Shown: positions 45,701-59,000, counted from the first letter of the stretch. The stretch: 64,000 nucleotides of DNA from Ciona savignyi (GCA_000149265.1 CH002044.1:1612014-1676013), one strand, 5' to 3'. Numbers and translations: made by a program. Notes: a model not told the origin generated them from the letters alone.

Positions 45701-47023
45701 ACATAATGTGACGGCATTTGAGTCCAATAAGATATTTAATAAATAAAGATATTGTAGAGACTATTTTCCCCTAAAAATGTTTATCAGCAAATATATCGTA
45801 TTATTTGTAAATACATCATTGGATGTTTTCAGCAACTTTCTTATTATTCATTTTGTTTCAGGAATTTATTCATAATTGGCTTTTCGCTATTTATGGGGCT
45901 GACTGTGCCAGAGTGGATGAAAGCGAACAAGGGTGTGATTCAAACGGGGGTTATCGAGATCGACCAAATAATCACTGTATTCCTTGAAACAGCGATGTTG
46001 GTCGGGGGACTACTTGCGTTGTTTTTCGACAACACCATTCCAGGTGAGCTATGCAAAACAATTATGAACCCAGTGGAAGATGGTTCTACCAAATTGAAGT
46101 AATGTCTTAGATCATACACAACACACTGCAATAGCTTTGATAATTAAACGGCAGGCGCGAGGTGATCTGACGATTGCCTGTATGTCAACCCCTTTGTTTT
46201 TCCCATCCACGAACATGAATATCCTATCCTATCCTACTAATTTTAAAGTAGGGTATTCTAGGTTTAAAGGGTATTGTTAATCGATCCTTTTTCATAGATA
46301 AATCCAAAATGCAATGTAAAATGGTGTACAATCTTGACACGGCAGATGTTAAGCGTTATGGTCTCAATTTCTACTTTCTTTCCAAACAGGCACTGAAAGT
46401 GAACGGGGCATAGTGCGATGGAGAAATGCTCAGAACGGGAAACAAATTCTTGATGAAAAAGAGTTACTTCAGCAAGAAGCAGCTTGCTATAAACTCCCAT
46501 TTCCAACTTCTTGTTGCAGGTTTGTTAACCGAGTGTGTTAGGTTTACACCATGTTTAAGGAAATCATTCTTTGGGATATGTGAGTGGTAGTTCGTTTGAT
46601 CGTCAAGCAATGTTTGCTCGTTCTTAACTACCCAGAAATTGTTAGGCGGTTGTGTCTTTAAACATGACTCTTTTGAGCATGACTTCATTGGCATTGCTTA
46701 AATTAGTTTTTTGTAGGATTGTGAAAAGTGTGCAATGTGTTTATACCGAATTCAGCACAATGTCCGTGTGCACGAGTTATCTGACCACAACAGTTATAAC
46801 TTCTCCAGCATGCGAGTTATGTGGTGATAAATATTAATACGTTCTTCAGTGAGCCTTTTTCACCAGTCTGTATGAAAATGACACACCCGCGAATTCTAGG
46901 AAATTTAAATTATTATAAAATTTTTATTTTAGCTTTGCAAAATACGTTCCATTTTTGCCGGAATACCAAGACAGATACAAAGACAGCGAAGACAAAGAAA
47001 AGCAAGAAACAACTTCGTTCTGA
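39709..47023 (+). CDS. SLC23A: SLC23-family nucleobase/ascorbate transporter, 13 coding exons
   Basis: Exons 39709-39759, 40191-40343, 41856-42022, 42443-42629, 42982-43163, 43371-43491, 43782-43918, 44278-44445, 44746-44866, 45147-45319, 45862-46043, 46390-46519, 46933-47023. The frame closes (620 residues; human SLC23A1/A2 have 598/650). This is a plasma-membrane carrier; vertebrate SLC23A1/A2 couple Na+ to L-ascorbate uptake, and substrate here is inferred. Visible landmarks: [19 protein letters not shown] at the first helix with the NAT-family QH pair (68-69), [38 protein letters not shown] and the NAT signature [10 protein letters not shown] (415-424). Hydrophobic helices run throughout, with an Asn-glycosylatable loop ([11 protein letters not shown]) and a hydrophilic C-tail ending TTSF. 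The first exon is short; the ATG at 39709 is the only start that fits. No AATAAA lies within 400 bp of the stop except one in a SINE (47498). Confidence 0.93.
40913..40948 (+). repeat. 18-bp tandem duplication in SLC23 intron 2
   Basis: gaaatcgcctgctacttt occurs twice head to tail (40913-40930, 40931-40948). Confidence 0.85.
41643..41718 (+). repeat. 38-bp tandem duplication in SLC23 intron 2
   Basis: Two adjacent copies beginning gtacatacagactaaattgc (41643 and 41681), each continuing to a cacctt block, with few differences. Confidence 0.85.
43975..44095 (-). repeat. SINE fragment in SLC23 intron 7
   Basis: 'ggattaccagag', 'gtagtgtgttatgtatg', 'aatccactgggttaggc' blocks match the family at 45342-45634 in the same order. 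Confidence 0.55.
45342..45634 (-). repeat. tRNA-derived SINE, fullest copy
   Basis: Read on the minus strand, the head (45634 down to about 45570) is tRNA-like: A-box TGGTCTAACGG, an anticodon-arm-like CGCCTTTCAATCGAAAGG, and a B-box-like GGTGCGAAACT. A roughly 200-bp body follows and the 3' end is a pentanucleotide tail of TATCC repeats. It sits in SLC23 intron 10. This is the reference copy for the family in this window. Confidence 0.8.
46077..46242 (+). repeat. tRNA-derived SINE, 5'-truncated copy
   Basis: Plus orientation, starting 34 bp after the SLC23 exon 11 donor. It shares the body blocks 'acacaacacactgcaatag' and 'gcgaggtgatctgacgattg' with the other copies and ends in three TATCC units. 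With the minus copy at 45342-45634 it brackets exon 11 as an inverted pair. Confidence 0.8.
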
Positions 47024-47439
47024 ATCCCTGGGATTTGTTTTATCCAAATGATAACCCACCGCATTTTACAGCAGTACCTTGCCCAAGATCGTTCGTTCTT
47101 GATTCTTAAGCCAACTTTCTGAGATATCCTTTACTTTACACCGTTTGTTTACTTTCACGATATCACACCGCATTATATTCTTTAACTTTATTATCCTTTA
47201 TTTACGACTTTTGTATAGACAGATTTTCGTAAAACTTACATTATCACATTTTATTTGATTTTTCATTGAAAGCGCTTGATTACATTGTTGAGGATGTAAC
47301 GGGTCTCGTATTTCACCCTTTCCTGCGAATTTGCTGTTGTTTTGCTTAAACATTATGTGCCCAGACGCTACAGACTTTTGTAATACAATTTTCCTTTTTT
47401 CCTTATAACCATATTTGGAAAAACGTCGGAAAAGTGTAA

Positions 47440-47665
47440 TACTGGCAATCGTCACATTACCTTGTATCCACCGAGTTGTTGAGATGTGTTGTATATAAAT
47501 AAAACGTTGCTACTTCAATTCTTTCCAGATATTAATCCACTGGGTTTAGGGCGCTTAGCGCCTTGTACAAGGTCATTACCGACTTGGCCAGCGGCTTATG
47601 TTAATAGCCTACTAAACCTTCTGGCTGGCGACAGCCTTCGCTCTAACTAACCCAATGAGCTCTAC
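47440..47665 (-). repeat. SINE copy, degenerate
   Basis: 'ctggcaatcgtcacattacc', 'gtgttgtatat' and 'taatccactgggttta' blocks match the family; the tRNA-like head is near 47620-47660. An AATAAA at 47498-47503 inside it may serve as the SLC23 poly(A) signal. Confidence 0.6.
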
Positions 47666-47808
47666 CCAAATATGCAAATATGCAAAAAATGGGTTTGAAA
47701 GTAGGCCAGATAAAGAACGTCACTGCGTTTTCCTTTGGAAATTAACGCGAAAATCCATGCACCATCGTCAAACCAATAATAATCTTAAAACATTATAATG
47801 GCCTAAAC

Positions 47809-48531
47809 CAGGGGTGGGCAACATACGGCCCGCGGGCCGGGTCCGGCCCGTGAAGGGATTTCGACCGGCCCCCCGACTGTATCTAACAATACCCTGTAAT
47901 ATGGCCCAGGTTCGGCCCGCTGTCTGTATCCAATCACACACTAATGTAGTCCGACGTATCATTCCTAAAAGTTGGATATCGCTCTACTCTTACCGCACTG
48001 TTATTGCGAGCTGGTGAAATAAACAATTGCCTTAGTGTACAAACAATTGTGTTTGCACACTTTTTAAACAAACAATATAGGGTTAAAACAGAAAGCGTTG
48101 TAAACATCATACACTACTGGGTACTTTGTAACAACGTGACTGTTATTGTTAGTTTTTTAGCTGTTATCAGTTATATTTAAATTTCAAATATAAGTGGATT
48201 TTATAAATTATTAAGGATTATTAACCATGGAATATCCTATGAAACGTAAATTAGAAAGCGAGTTTTGAGCATTTAACAAAGATTGGATACCAAAGTATTT
48301 TTACAAAGGTTGGCAACAAAGCAGTATGTTTACTGTATGGTCAGAGTGTTGCGGTATTAAAATAGTACAACATTAGTCCTTAATATTTGACGAAACATGG
48401 AAACTATGGAAATAATTTAGTGAAAAAATATGTGATTAAGTTATTGAATATTATTCATCTAATAATCCGGCCCACCAAAAACTTCATTTTCCCACATCTG
48501 GCCCGCCTACTAGAGAAGTTGCCCACCCCTG
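47809..48531. mobile_element. Non-autonomous hAT-like element, 723 bp
   Basis: Ends CAGGGGTGGGCAAC and GTTGCCCACCCCTG are perfect 14-bp inverted repeats flanked by an 8-bp duplication, gcctaaac, at 47801-47808 and 48532-48539. GC-rich ends (ggcccgcgggcc) and an AT-rich centre carry no transposase. Confidence 0.9.
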
Positions 48532-48734
48532 GCCTAAACCGTACTGAAAAATGATAAACGACGCAACCAAAGCAGAATAAGTACGACGAAAAAACCACAT
48601 GCTTGGTATCTATAAAATATAAGGAATACATGCCTGAGAGCAAAGTGTGCGGTTTTCTGCGGGGGAATTGCTTAGATTAATAACTTTTTGTTTTATTTTC
48701 TAGCAATAATACCGTCCAACCGAATCGCCTAATA

Positions 48735-48902
48735 CAGGCATGAGTAACTTACGGTCCATTAAGGGATTTTGACCAGCCCGCAGACTGTATTTTACCATAC
48801 CCTGTTATCAAGATATTGAATACTATTCATGTAATAATCCGGCCCACCAAGAACTTAATTTTCCCATATCTGACCCGTCTACTAGAGAAGTTGCCCACCC
48901 TG
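48735..48902. mobile_element. Internally deleted relative of the 47809 element
   Basis: 168 bp. The left 70 bp and right 90 bp match the ends of the 723-bp element (e.g. 'ttaagggattttgacc', 'aatccggcccacca', 'tctactagagaagttgccc') with the centre missing. The left end has diverged (CAGGCATGAGTAAC) and no clean target duplication remains. Confidence 0.75.
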
Positions 48903-50062
48903 GTATTATATATAACAATTTTGTTGAATGTGTGTCCACAAACTAAAGATCTCGGGTATATTTGTCATGCATCGAAGGGATGTTTTGTCTCTCCGAAACT
49001 GTCTAGAATTCATCAAATCGGACTAACATTTTTACATACGGTAATTAAAATAAACTTGATGGGAATTACCGATACTCGTAAATACAAACAACTTTTCTTT
49101 TAGCGTTTTATTTTCTAACGACGGTTGCGTCCAATATAAATAAAATATTGTATGCTGCTGAAACACATGGCATCTACTATAACTTGGGTATGCAACCGGA
49201 ATTTTGGGTTTAGGTTTTATCACAATGCACTGCGCAAAGCAATAACAGAAAAAAGTAAATAAGTAGCTATGTTAGACTCCCAACTAATGGTGTGTTGTGT
49301 AATCTTATTTTTCGTTTTAGCTTTTTCCGCTTTTGAATTCTTGAGGGGTAGGGTTGGAATAAAACTAGGTTTAATTCTTACTCTCACTTTGGCCAAACAT
49401 ATAGAAAACAGTCTGTACCTGTATTAAACAGGCATATAGGACAGGCGAGAACTTTAACAACTTTACAGTATGAAACACAGATATAATCTCAACTTACTCT
49501 CCCCTATCATACGTATGGGATGCATCCGTATTTTAAAAAGCATGACAGGAACTTGAACCAAAAGTAAGTGTAACAGGCAGAAACTTGTTAACACATAACG
49601 GACGAATGATACGGAAATTGACTATAGGCTACAAATGTTGTTGCAGAAACGGTTTTACTTTGCCGATATTTGAAATTTGAAGAAATGATTTTCACTGTAA
49701 TGTCCATACCTGATTATCTCAAGCAGCACTTGCATCTAAAGGCATTTTGTATATTATCCTATAGTAAAAGGAATCGTAATAGGGGTGCCTAGGGTACCTT
49801 CGGCACCCCAACCCTAGTCACACCATTTAGGGTGCTTAGGATATATCCTTTACCTTGGGTATTGCGGTGCAATTATATAGAAATGTTAGAGAACATTATT
49901 TAATTATGCAGAAAGTCATACCTTAACTGTAGTTTGTGGCATATGGAAGCGATAAAACGTCTTTTAGTCTACGAACCGTTCCGTTTCCCTGGTAGACACT
50001 AAGCTAGGATAGGATAGCTAGAAAAGAATTCACAAAACTTTGTAGACTACAAAATATTTAAC
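48903..50062. other. Intergenic, no gene seen
   Basis: AT-rich. An 8-bp-stem hairpin (ggggtgcc...ggcacccc) lies at 49782-49809. No exon supported. Confidence 0.35.
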
Positions 50063-50068
50063 TTTATT
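50063..50068 (-). terminator. Poly(A) signal of NUP188
   Basis: AATAAA on the minus strand, 20 bases after the NUP188 stop codon at 50089; it implies a very short 3' UTR. Confidence 0.6.
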
Positions 50069-50088
50069 TGCGATTCTTATTGGCTTTG

Positions 50089-53000
50089 TTACGTCATAAT
50101 ATGCTTAACGAATGCTGACACAAGCTCCAGGATTCCTTTCGGCATTCCCACGGAAGGGGATTTCCCGGGCGATTGTGACGACGAAGAATGACGTAGGTGG
50201 CGGCGGGCGCTTTTCACGCAAGATACCTGGAATAACTCGAGTTAAACTTTCTGAAATGGACGTCTGCGTATAAATGCGAGTACAACCATAGTTGAAACTT
50301 GTGGTTATCCCTGGGGATATGAAAAACGCAATTGGCTGTATAACACGTTGGGCACACTGCTGCTGTTTTTGTTCAACTCAATTTCACTGGGTCGATGCAA
50401 CATCTGCCTTTCCCAAAGACGAAATGGACCAACTAGCTGATGGGTTTAGGTCACATAACTTTTGGGTGACATTATATTGCTAACATTGAACTAATGGAAG
50501 AAATCAATGCAACAAACCAATTCATCTGAGAGTTCCCTTCGTAAGATTTGCTTGCTTCTCATTGGTAGATCTTTTAGTTTCAGGTACAATAAGCATTGTG
50601 AGATAATCAGGTATAATGAAGTCTCCGCAACGAAGGTCAGCGATGCGTGAAACGTGATTTGCTTGGGGTCAACAGGTTCAATCTGGGAACGAAATAAATT
50701 ATGTTGGTTGGTTATGCCATATCTTTCTATATTAGGGGTAGAAAACTTAAAAACAAATAAGGTTTATAATTTATCTGGTTAAAATGGAATGGGAAGTGGT
50801 GTGCTAATGCAGGTTGATTTGGGTAAAAATCTGTATGGAAAAGACTTTGGAAATGTAGCATACATGGGCAAAGGGTGCACTTGTCAAGGTTGATTTTGTG
50901 TAGAACTATACAATATCAAGATTTTGGAGTTGTGGCTCATATTAATAATAATCAATCAATGCTAACCTTATGCAGAGTAGACAAGGACATATTAGCAGCG
51001 CTAAGGAGAGTTCCAAAGCTAGCAGTGGACTCGTGGTCGGTGGTTGGCGTGCCGAAACTCATCGCAATCAATTGTGGGAACTCTTCTGGATATGGTGTGT
51101 TTATGTTAAACTACGACTTCGACAAAAAGGTTATGCAAAAAAATAAATGGAACTAGTGAAATTGGTTACTGATTTTTTTTTTTTTTTTAAATCAGTAAGA
51201 ATGGTACATTGTATACTTGAGAGGTTTATTTGTAATTATAGATTTATCAACTGCTCATCTTGTATCAATCGTGTTTTACATCATTCAACTGTGCAATAAA
51301 AATATATATAGCTTTTAAAATCAGAAAAAAGTCAAAAAAGTCAAAAATTAAGATCAACTAACCGGCGCATGTTTCTAGATCCATTACAAGTTGGGAGAAA
51401 TCGGGAGAAAGATTTTTCAAAAAATCAAGCAAGTGGCCGAGAATGGAATATAGCTGCTCTTTAACATCCTCTGGTGGTAAGTTTTCATCTGGAACCTGGT
51501 AATTTATAGTATTTTTATGATTAAGTATGACTAAGTAAGAAAAGGAAGAGGTTTCTGGGTTTGCCCGAAAGTCAGGTTACTGCAACGATCATTGTGTTAA
51601 TGTCAGTAAGATTTGTATAGTTTTGTTCGGCCACTGGCTTTAAGCAAATATCTCCAATAGCCTCTTCTCCGGACAAATTCAGTACCAATCCATGCACCCT
51701 TCGTTTGATGGTTCAACATGCAACCGATAGAGCTAACCACATGATCGTTGACACAATATGAATGTGTTCTCTTCATGGTGGAAACACTTAATGTTGCCTT
51801 TATTCAGTCAGTGGATTTAACTTCAAATTTGCACCAATACGGGAAAACTAATAAACAAACATGTAATAAGTAACGACTTTTATTTTCCGGTTCAAGAAAC
51901 GAATGGGACCCGTAAACATGAGTTTTTCTTTTCATTGTAAAATTAAGATTCACCTGTAATTTCAGTGATGTTTTCTTGCTGAGTTCAGGTTGAGTGCCTT
52001 TCTGCTTTTTCCGAGTTGCCTTAAAATTATATAAAAAATTATTTGAATTAGTCTTTTTCTGTGCAATGTATTATGACTGCTAAGATATACTTTGCATTAG
52101 AAGTAAAGGATAAAAATCATGTGTGTATGAATGACAGAGAAGTGATAAAACTGGGTTACCAGAGCTAATGCAGTGTCACCAGTGTGTTATAAATGAAAAC
52201 ATAGGTACAGCTGTTTTTCAACCCATTAAAGGACTGCATTCAAACAGTTTCCGAATAACGCCTCACATAATGACACAACTGACTAAATATTATTACTTTT
52301 AAAGCTGTGTGTTATTACGGAAAGCAGTGACACAATAAAGTAGTTACCACAACCCGACTGTGGGCACAAGGTATTCTGACGATTATTTTCCGTATCTATT
52401 AGTCAGCACTTTTGTTTAAAAATTGTCAGATGAATATCTTAAGAAGATTTCTATTTTGTACCTTTATCGATTCATTCAGTAGCCTCGGATGCAGAAGCAA
52501 CGCCACGCATGAGTGCACGCACATCAGGACACGGTCGAGCGCACAGTCGAACGAGTTGCGCAATTTGAATTTCCACTCATGCGTGAAGCGACGAGACAGC
52601 GTACTTAACAGTGACACCGTGTGGACAACTTCATGGAGCAGCGTCATACTTTGATTGACTCGCACCAGCGATAAGCTCTTTGGAGATGGAAAAACAGTTT
52701 TTATTTCTTATTTTGACTGCAGAAATGTTTTGAATGCTCTATATAAAGATAACATCAATAAATTCTTTTAAGCGGTGCTTTGGTGGATGGTATGTTTAAA
52801 TTTTTGTTTAAAAATAAAATTATTTCACTGTTGAAAATAAAAGTGAAGAGTTAATTAATCCAAATTTCACTCTGCAGCAATATTTTTTGTTTAAATCTTA
52901 ATTTTATTAAAAATTTTAAGTTTCTTAGTCATTAAAAATGGTTTATAAATACTGGAGTGGTATAAATTTAGTTCAAAAAATTAAACCAGAAAATTAGATA

Positions 53001-56000
53001 ATATGATTATCATAACACAAAAAAATCATTAAAACCTGGAAAATTCGGTCGCTGTGAACTCCGATGAAATCCAGCGCGTCATCCACGAAGTCATGTGATA
53101 AACAATCTAGCATTTGTGATGTCATAATCAGGCACAAGTGGTAGATCTCTAGCCACTGTGGAAACAGTTTGACATGAAATATAAAATAATCTATTTGCAC
53201 ATACCAATCCTTGTTTAAGATCTGGAGGTTAAAGCTTTAATCTTATACTAAGCCGCTAAAACTCTGCTATAAAGATAGCGAACCGCCCAGTAAAAAACAT
53301 CCAGTGGCAAACACTAGTTTAAGCAACATCAAGGTGATGTATTGTCATACAGAAGGCTATAACCGTGAATGTTGGCAAGATATATTCTGACAAATGTCTG
53401 TGTNNNNNNNNNNNNNNNNNNNNNNNNNNNNNNNNNNNNNNNNNNNNNNNNNNNNNNNNNNNNNNNNNNNNNNNNNNNNNNNNNNNNNNNNNNNNNNNNN
53501 NNNTGGTTTGCTTAATCATGCGTGATGTCTCAACGCGAGTCGACACCCTCGTCAGCAACCGCAAGATGGAGGTAGAGAGCCGACATTTCAGATCTGAGAG
53601 TGCGGTGTTCATAATAAATTAAACAAGAAATATCCCAGCAGCTGACAAAACGTTGGATAAAACATTGATTAGGACATCTAGTAGTCCAACCCAATTGCAG
53701 ACCGGTACCTCTAAATACAACAGGACCGCTTGGATCGCATGGAGCGCTTGAATCACTTGGATCGCTTACTTTACTTCGTAATTACAAAAGCTATAATATT
53801 ATTGTTAGGGTTGGGGTTAAAGTTAGTTCTGGGGTTGAGATTAGTGTTTGGGACAGGGTTAGAATTACTTTCCATAGCAATCTAAGTGATCCAAGCGATC
53901 CAAGGGGTTTCAAGCGCTCCCAAGCCGGGTCTGTAGTATTTAGAGGCACCCCTTGCAGACAGGTGATACACTGACAACTGACCCTGACATGATAGCAGTA
54001 CATGGTCCAAGCGACTCGAGCAGTTAGGAACAAGGATTTGATATAAACCTTGCTTGTACCCACGCATAGTTATGTTAAAAGTTGAGACAATATCGGTTTT
54101 CTTTATTCACCACAGTGAGTGGCATCCCATTGAAAATTGCAATTTATCAATGGGGGTTTGTACAACTGGTACCTATTACCTGGTTTGATCGAATAAACAA
54201 GACATAAATACTTTTAAAATTTAAATCTGTAAAGAAATAATGTGTACACTGTGACAGCAGCCTGACTGTGAGCACAAGAATTCAGACAATAAGCATTGAT
54301 AACCCATAACTATTCTTTTTCTATACCACAAATAAACAGTAGTATCATGTCTGATCCTTTCAAGTGAAAACCACTCACCAGTTTCCTTATCACGCTGCGA
54401 TGTGATCATTTTCACGAGTATCACCATCATCATGTGAATCGTGCATTCACGTGATACCACGGCCATCCAGGATTGGTTAATTTCATTTTTCTCATTTTCG
54501 AACAAATGCTCCAACGCCCGCATAATCAACAATGACGCCTGGTATGGAATATTCTAGATTTCTCAAGTGATGTTGTTGCTAGTCCAAGAAAATGTTCAAA
54601 GAAGTTTAATGGTAGTACCGAACATACAAACTACTTAAACCCTTGTATATTCTAATCTTTCCTTTTGTTTCTTCGGGCAATGTACTTAGGGGCGTTCCCT
54701 TAATACACATGCTTCTTTGATAGCTTTACAAGATACCAAAACAATCTTCTTTACATTTAACATTTGAGATCAGGTTTAGTTCTTTACCTCAACATTAAAA
54801 AGCTTCTTTTCATATGAAAGCTTCTCCCATTGGTTGTGTTCCCTCATGAGCACCTGGAGTTGATCACATGATAGCTGGATGAACTCATCCACACATGATT
54901 CTGTAATCATATGAATTGGTTGGATAGGATAGACATTATACCGCTGGGGTGAAAATTTCAGTTGGTATGATATTATAAAAATGTGTTTTCTAGAAGTGAT
55001 GGTAATACACCAGTTCTAGAATTGTAAATAAATTTTTTCTATATTTTTTAGGTTGAAAAGTAAATGCAATGTCATATTTCAATAAAACTTAAATCATTAT
55101 ACTGCGATGTCATCATAAGGGGAAGTGGTTAAAAAAGTTTTCTTGTGCTCAAACCTGGTTGGATGAGAATTCCATTGCAAATAATAAATAAATGAAGAAG
55201 AGCTTAGTGTCTTTTTTACAATTTTTAACACATATTTAAAAAAAAATAAAATGGATAATTGCACTACATCAAAATCAGAGTTTGCACAAGAAATTTGTTT
55301 TGTTGCTTTTATAAATGCTTAACATAACACCTTTTGAAGCCTTTTCCTTCATGGCCTTAATAAGATGCATTGAAGCAGCGTGAAGATTAACCTTGCTTCT
55401 ATCGATTGTGGATGAAGTTTCACACTGTTTCTGTAAGCTTTCTACAAGTCTGGAAATAGCATGGTTTGGTATTTTTTTAAATTTATGTCAAGATACAAAA
55501 AAAAAGCAAGAACTGAAAAAAACAGACATATTGGGTCATCATTCTGGGTAGTTCTGAGTGGATTTGGTAGAAATTCTTTTAAACACTAGTACAAAATAAT
55601 TTATGGTGGTTTGTAGCTTTAAAAAGGGAAGCAATGATATCAGCTTTGTATGCTGAGCATTAGTTAGAAATAAAATAAGTGAATTAAAGTTGGGCATTTT
55701 ACACGGACAACACAAACTTAGATAAATTTTAAAATACTAGAAATTCTTCATTGTAACCAGAAAAAGTTGAATCTATATTACGATAGCAGGATTAAAGATA
55801 ATCATATTGATCCTTTGTATAAAAATGTCAGTTAATATTCAGAATACCCGATGCCTCACTGGGACTGGGTACTGCAGTGTAGTTGTGTCAATGCTTACCT
55901 TGGTAGGAACGAGGTGAAATCAGCGGGTTGTTTTGATACCAGTGTGAGCAGAAGACTGGTGGAAAGACTCAGGAAAACCTCAGCTGAAACTTCGTCGCTC

Positions 56001-59000
56001 TGTGTGGTTGGTTTAGAAAGTTTATTCCCAAGTTTATTAGAAAATGACGGTCATTAGAATGATTATTGTTTCTTGTGTTCTGTCAGTTCCATTTATGCTA
56101 TATACTTCATTAGTAAAGTTAAGTTTTAAGTTACCACAAAATTTCATGTTTCACTAATTACCAAACTTGCTGTTTGCTTAATAACAACTATGTCATGACA
56201 AAGTAGCCTCATAAACAGCAACCTTAGTAAAACATTCACAACGTCTCACTTCACCACACAGCAATAGCTCCAGTAAAGAAACAATTGGAACCAGGTAACC
56301 TTACGATTGCACATCATAATTTTTCTCACTCACAATCACAAGTATAGAACATAAATATCCTATAAAAGTGTCCAGCTTCGCTTACCATGAACAAAATGGA
56401 TGAAATTAGATCGTTAATGATATTTTTCAACAAATCAACTTTCTTGGATTTCGTCGTCAATAAAAACGTCTTCCATGCAGAAGCAAACATTAGGTGTCGC
56501 TCTTGCTCGTGGGATTTCGCTTTCAAAAAACTTTTCGAAACGCAGAGAAAAACCTAAAAATCATGTTTAAGGGGTGAATAAAAAAACTTCTCCAGGTTAT
56601 TGCGAGTCCCATGAATCATATTTTATGGCAATTTGGGGTAAGCATACTTTAGCCAAAACTATTTTGTGGTCCCTTCAGCATGAAAAAATCTTTGTACTGG
56701 AGGTCGTATAAACCTTAGACATGAACACAACCATACCGTGTACTTAGTTAGGCCTTCTTTCAGAAAAATGTCAATGTTGGTATGATCCTAGCCCAGATAC
56801 TTAAAATGCGATGTTTCAACCCAAGGGATTAAAATTAATTGATAGAAACCTTTTAAACATACAACATACTGCAATTGCTCCAGTAATTGACTGCGAAACA
56901 AGGCAAGTTGATGATTTCCCCTAACTACAACAGCAGTTATTAATGCCATTAAATATTCTATTGTTATAGCTGACAACAAACTTGCTTCACCTTGGACCAA
57001 TGCTCGAACCGTTTCTTCTCGGAGAACTGCTCCAAAGCGCGACCTAGTGGAGGATCTGCCGACTCCTGAAGCGAGTAGAATCTTTCAAGCGCGATGATGT
57101 TTAACGCATGAGCACACGTCTCAAGAAGTTCATTCTGAGAAAGCAATTAACAAAATTTCTGTTATTATCTGCATTTAAACATTATTTTAATGTTTATCTT
57201 CAGGTGTCAGAACTTAGGGGAGTTCCCTCGATGGAGAGGATATGAACGGGAGAATTACAGCTTAAGATAATATTAAATAGTAAACTAACATGTATAGTTG
57301 TGTCACATTCTCAGGGTAGACTGGCCTACTTTGCATACCCATGTCTGGCGCCACTGGTTGTGTGGATAAATGTTAAGTTCAAACGATTCATAAAAAGAAA
57401 TTCATACAAAAATCTTTCAGACAACCTTATCACAGATTCAAAAATTATTTCAATAAAAAAATAGTAAACTACCAAATGCCCTACAATAGCTCCAACAACC
57501 TGTCAGTAGATATCTGGAATGGCACTCCTGTAAATTTTCCACAAAACATTTTAATTCATGTTCACAGTTAAGTGCTACTGTTCAATGACTACTTCTTTCT
57601 TACATCCGGGAATAATAAGAAAGAATATTCCACATGTAACACCTATGTTTTTACTAGAAATCTTTGAAATACCTGAGCTATTTCCTTGGGGGAGTTCTCA
57701 CTAAACAGTGGCAACAAAATGTTGCTCCAAAACGACGTTGAGTGATTTTTTAGAGCCTAAAATAAAGTTGACAAAAAAACTATTAGTAAAATATGTGTAA
57801 CATATATACAAAACATTGCAATGTCAAAAAAACTATAAAAATTATATATTTCTTGATATTGGTTCTTGAAAAATTGCTGCAAAAAAGAATAAAAATATTT
57901 CGGACATCAAAAGTATTTTAAATAACTTTACCTCAATAAAAAAAAAATTGAAATCAAAAACTAAAACAAATGAAAATTGTAGCACTGCATAAAAGTAGTA
58001 CCTGTATAGCAATATGCCTTCGGCCAACCAGTAGAGCATTGATGAGTTTAATACATGATGTGTGCAGATTGGTGGGAAGTTTGTATGTTCCCTGGTTGCT
58101 AGATGACAACATTTCAATCACCGCTGTCAAGCAACTCGATTTACCGAGTTTGTAACCCTGTCGATTTAAAGTGTGAGTTATCAAGTTAATACAGCTCATC
58201 AAGCATGCAGAATGAAAGGGTTAGTTATCAAATTGAAAGTTTGTAACCCTCAAGATTAAAATGGTTAGTTAACAAGTTAGTTAAGTGGATGATAGAGAAG
58301 TTAACTCTATAAAACCTGAAATTTAACAGAGTACCAACATATTAGACACTTATTGTTCTATAATTTCAGAACAAAATATAAATATAATGTTGTGTTTGAT
58401 CCAAAACATTAAATTCAACCGAAGCAGCAAACATATACAATTGGTTAAGAAAACTAGAAAGAGGGTTATTAACTTAATTTAATGAATTCTTAACAGCTCC
58501 TGAAGATGAAATAAAACGAATATCAACCAGTCACGATAAAGCTACAATTCTTTAAATGTAACATTAAACACTTCATAAGGCATAAACGGGGACTATAAAT
58601 TTCACATCTAATATATGACATGTTTTAACATTAACCATTAAATATAATATTATATATCTGTATTTGTGTAGATTTAACCTTAAAAAGATCATGTTAAATA
58701 TAGAATAATAACATAAAGACCACTTTCTTCTTAACAGTTTAATATGAATTTTTGGGGAAAATATATAGTTCCCATCTTGTACTTCCTGGTATATTGATCT
58801 AAATGTTGGATGACTGTATCATATACTTTATATGATATGTTAAAACGTGATTCGCTGCTGTTTTAAATTTCCATTTAGCTGCAGTGGTTGTGGGCGGCAT
58901 TTACGTGGGTGGTAACTAACCTATTATATTAAACAACTAATAGGAAATCGAAAAAGAAAGTCTATTGTGAAGAGATAATTGCCAGTTAGGTAAAATATAA

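Noticed and set aside
47768..48017. Open frames on both strands at the left end of the hAT-like element
   Set aside because: They coincide with the GC-rich terminal repeat of the element and show no transposase motifs.
55851..56057. 68-codon plus frame
   Set aside because: Antisense of a NUP188 exon whose minus frame joins its neighbours in phase.
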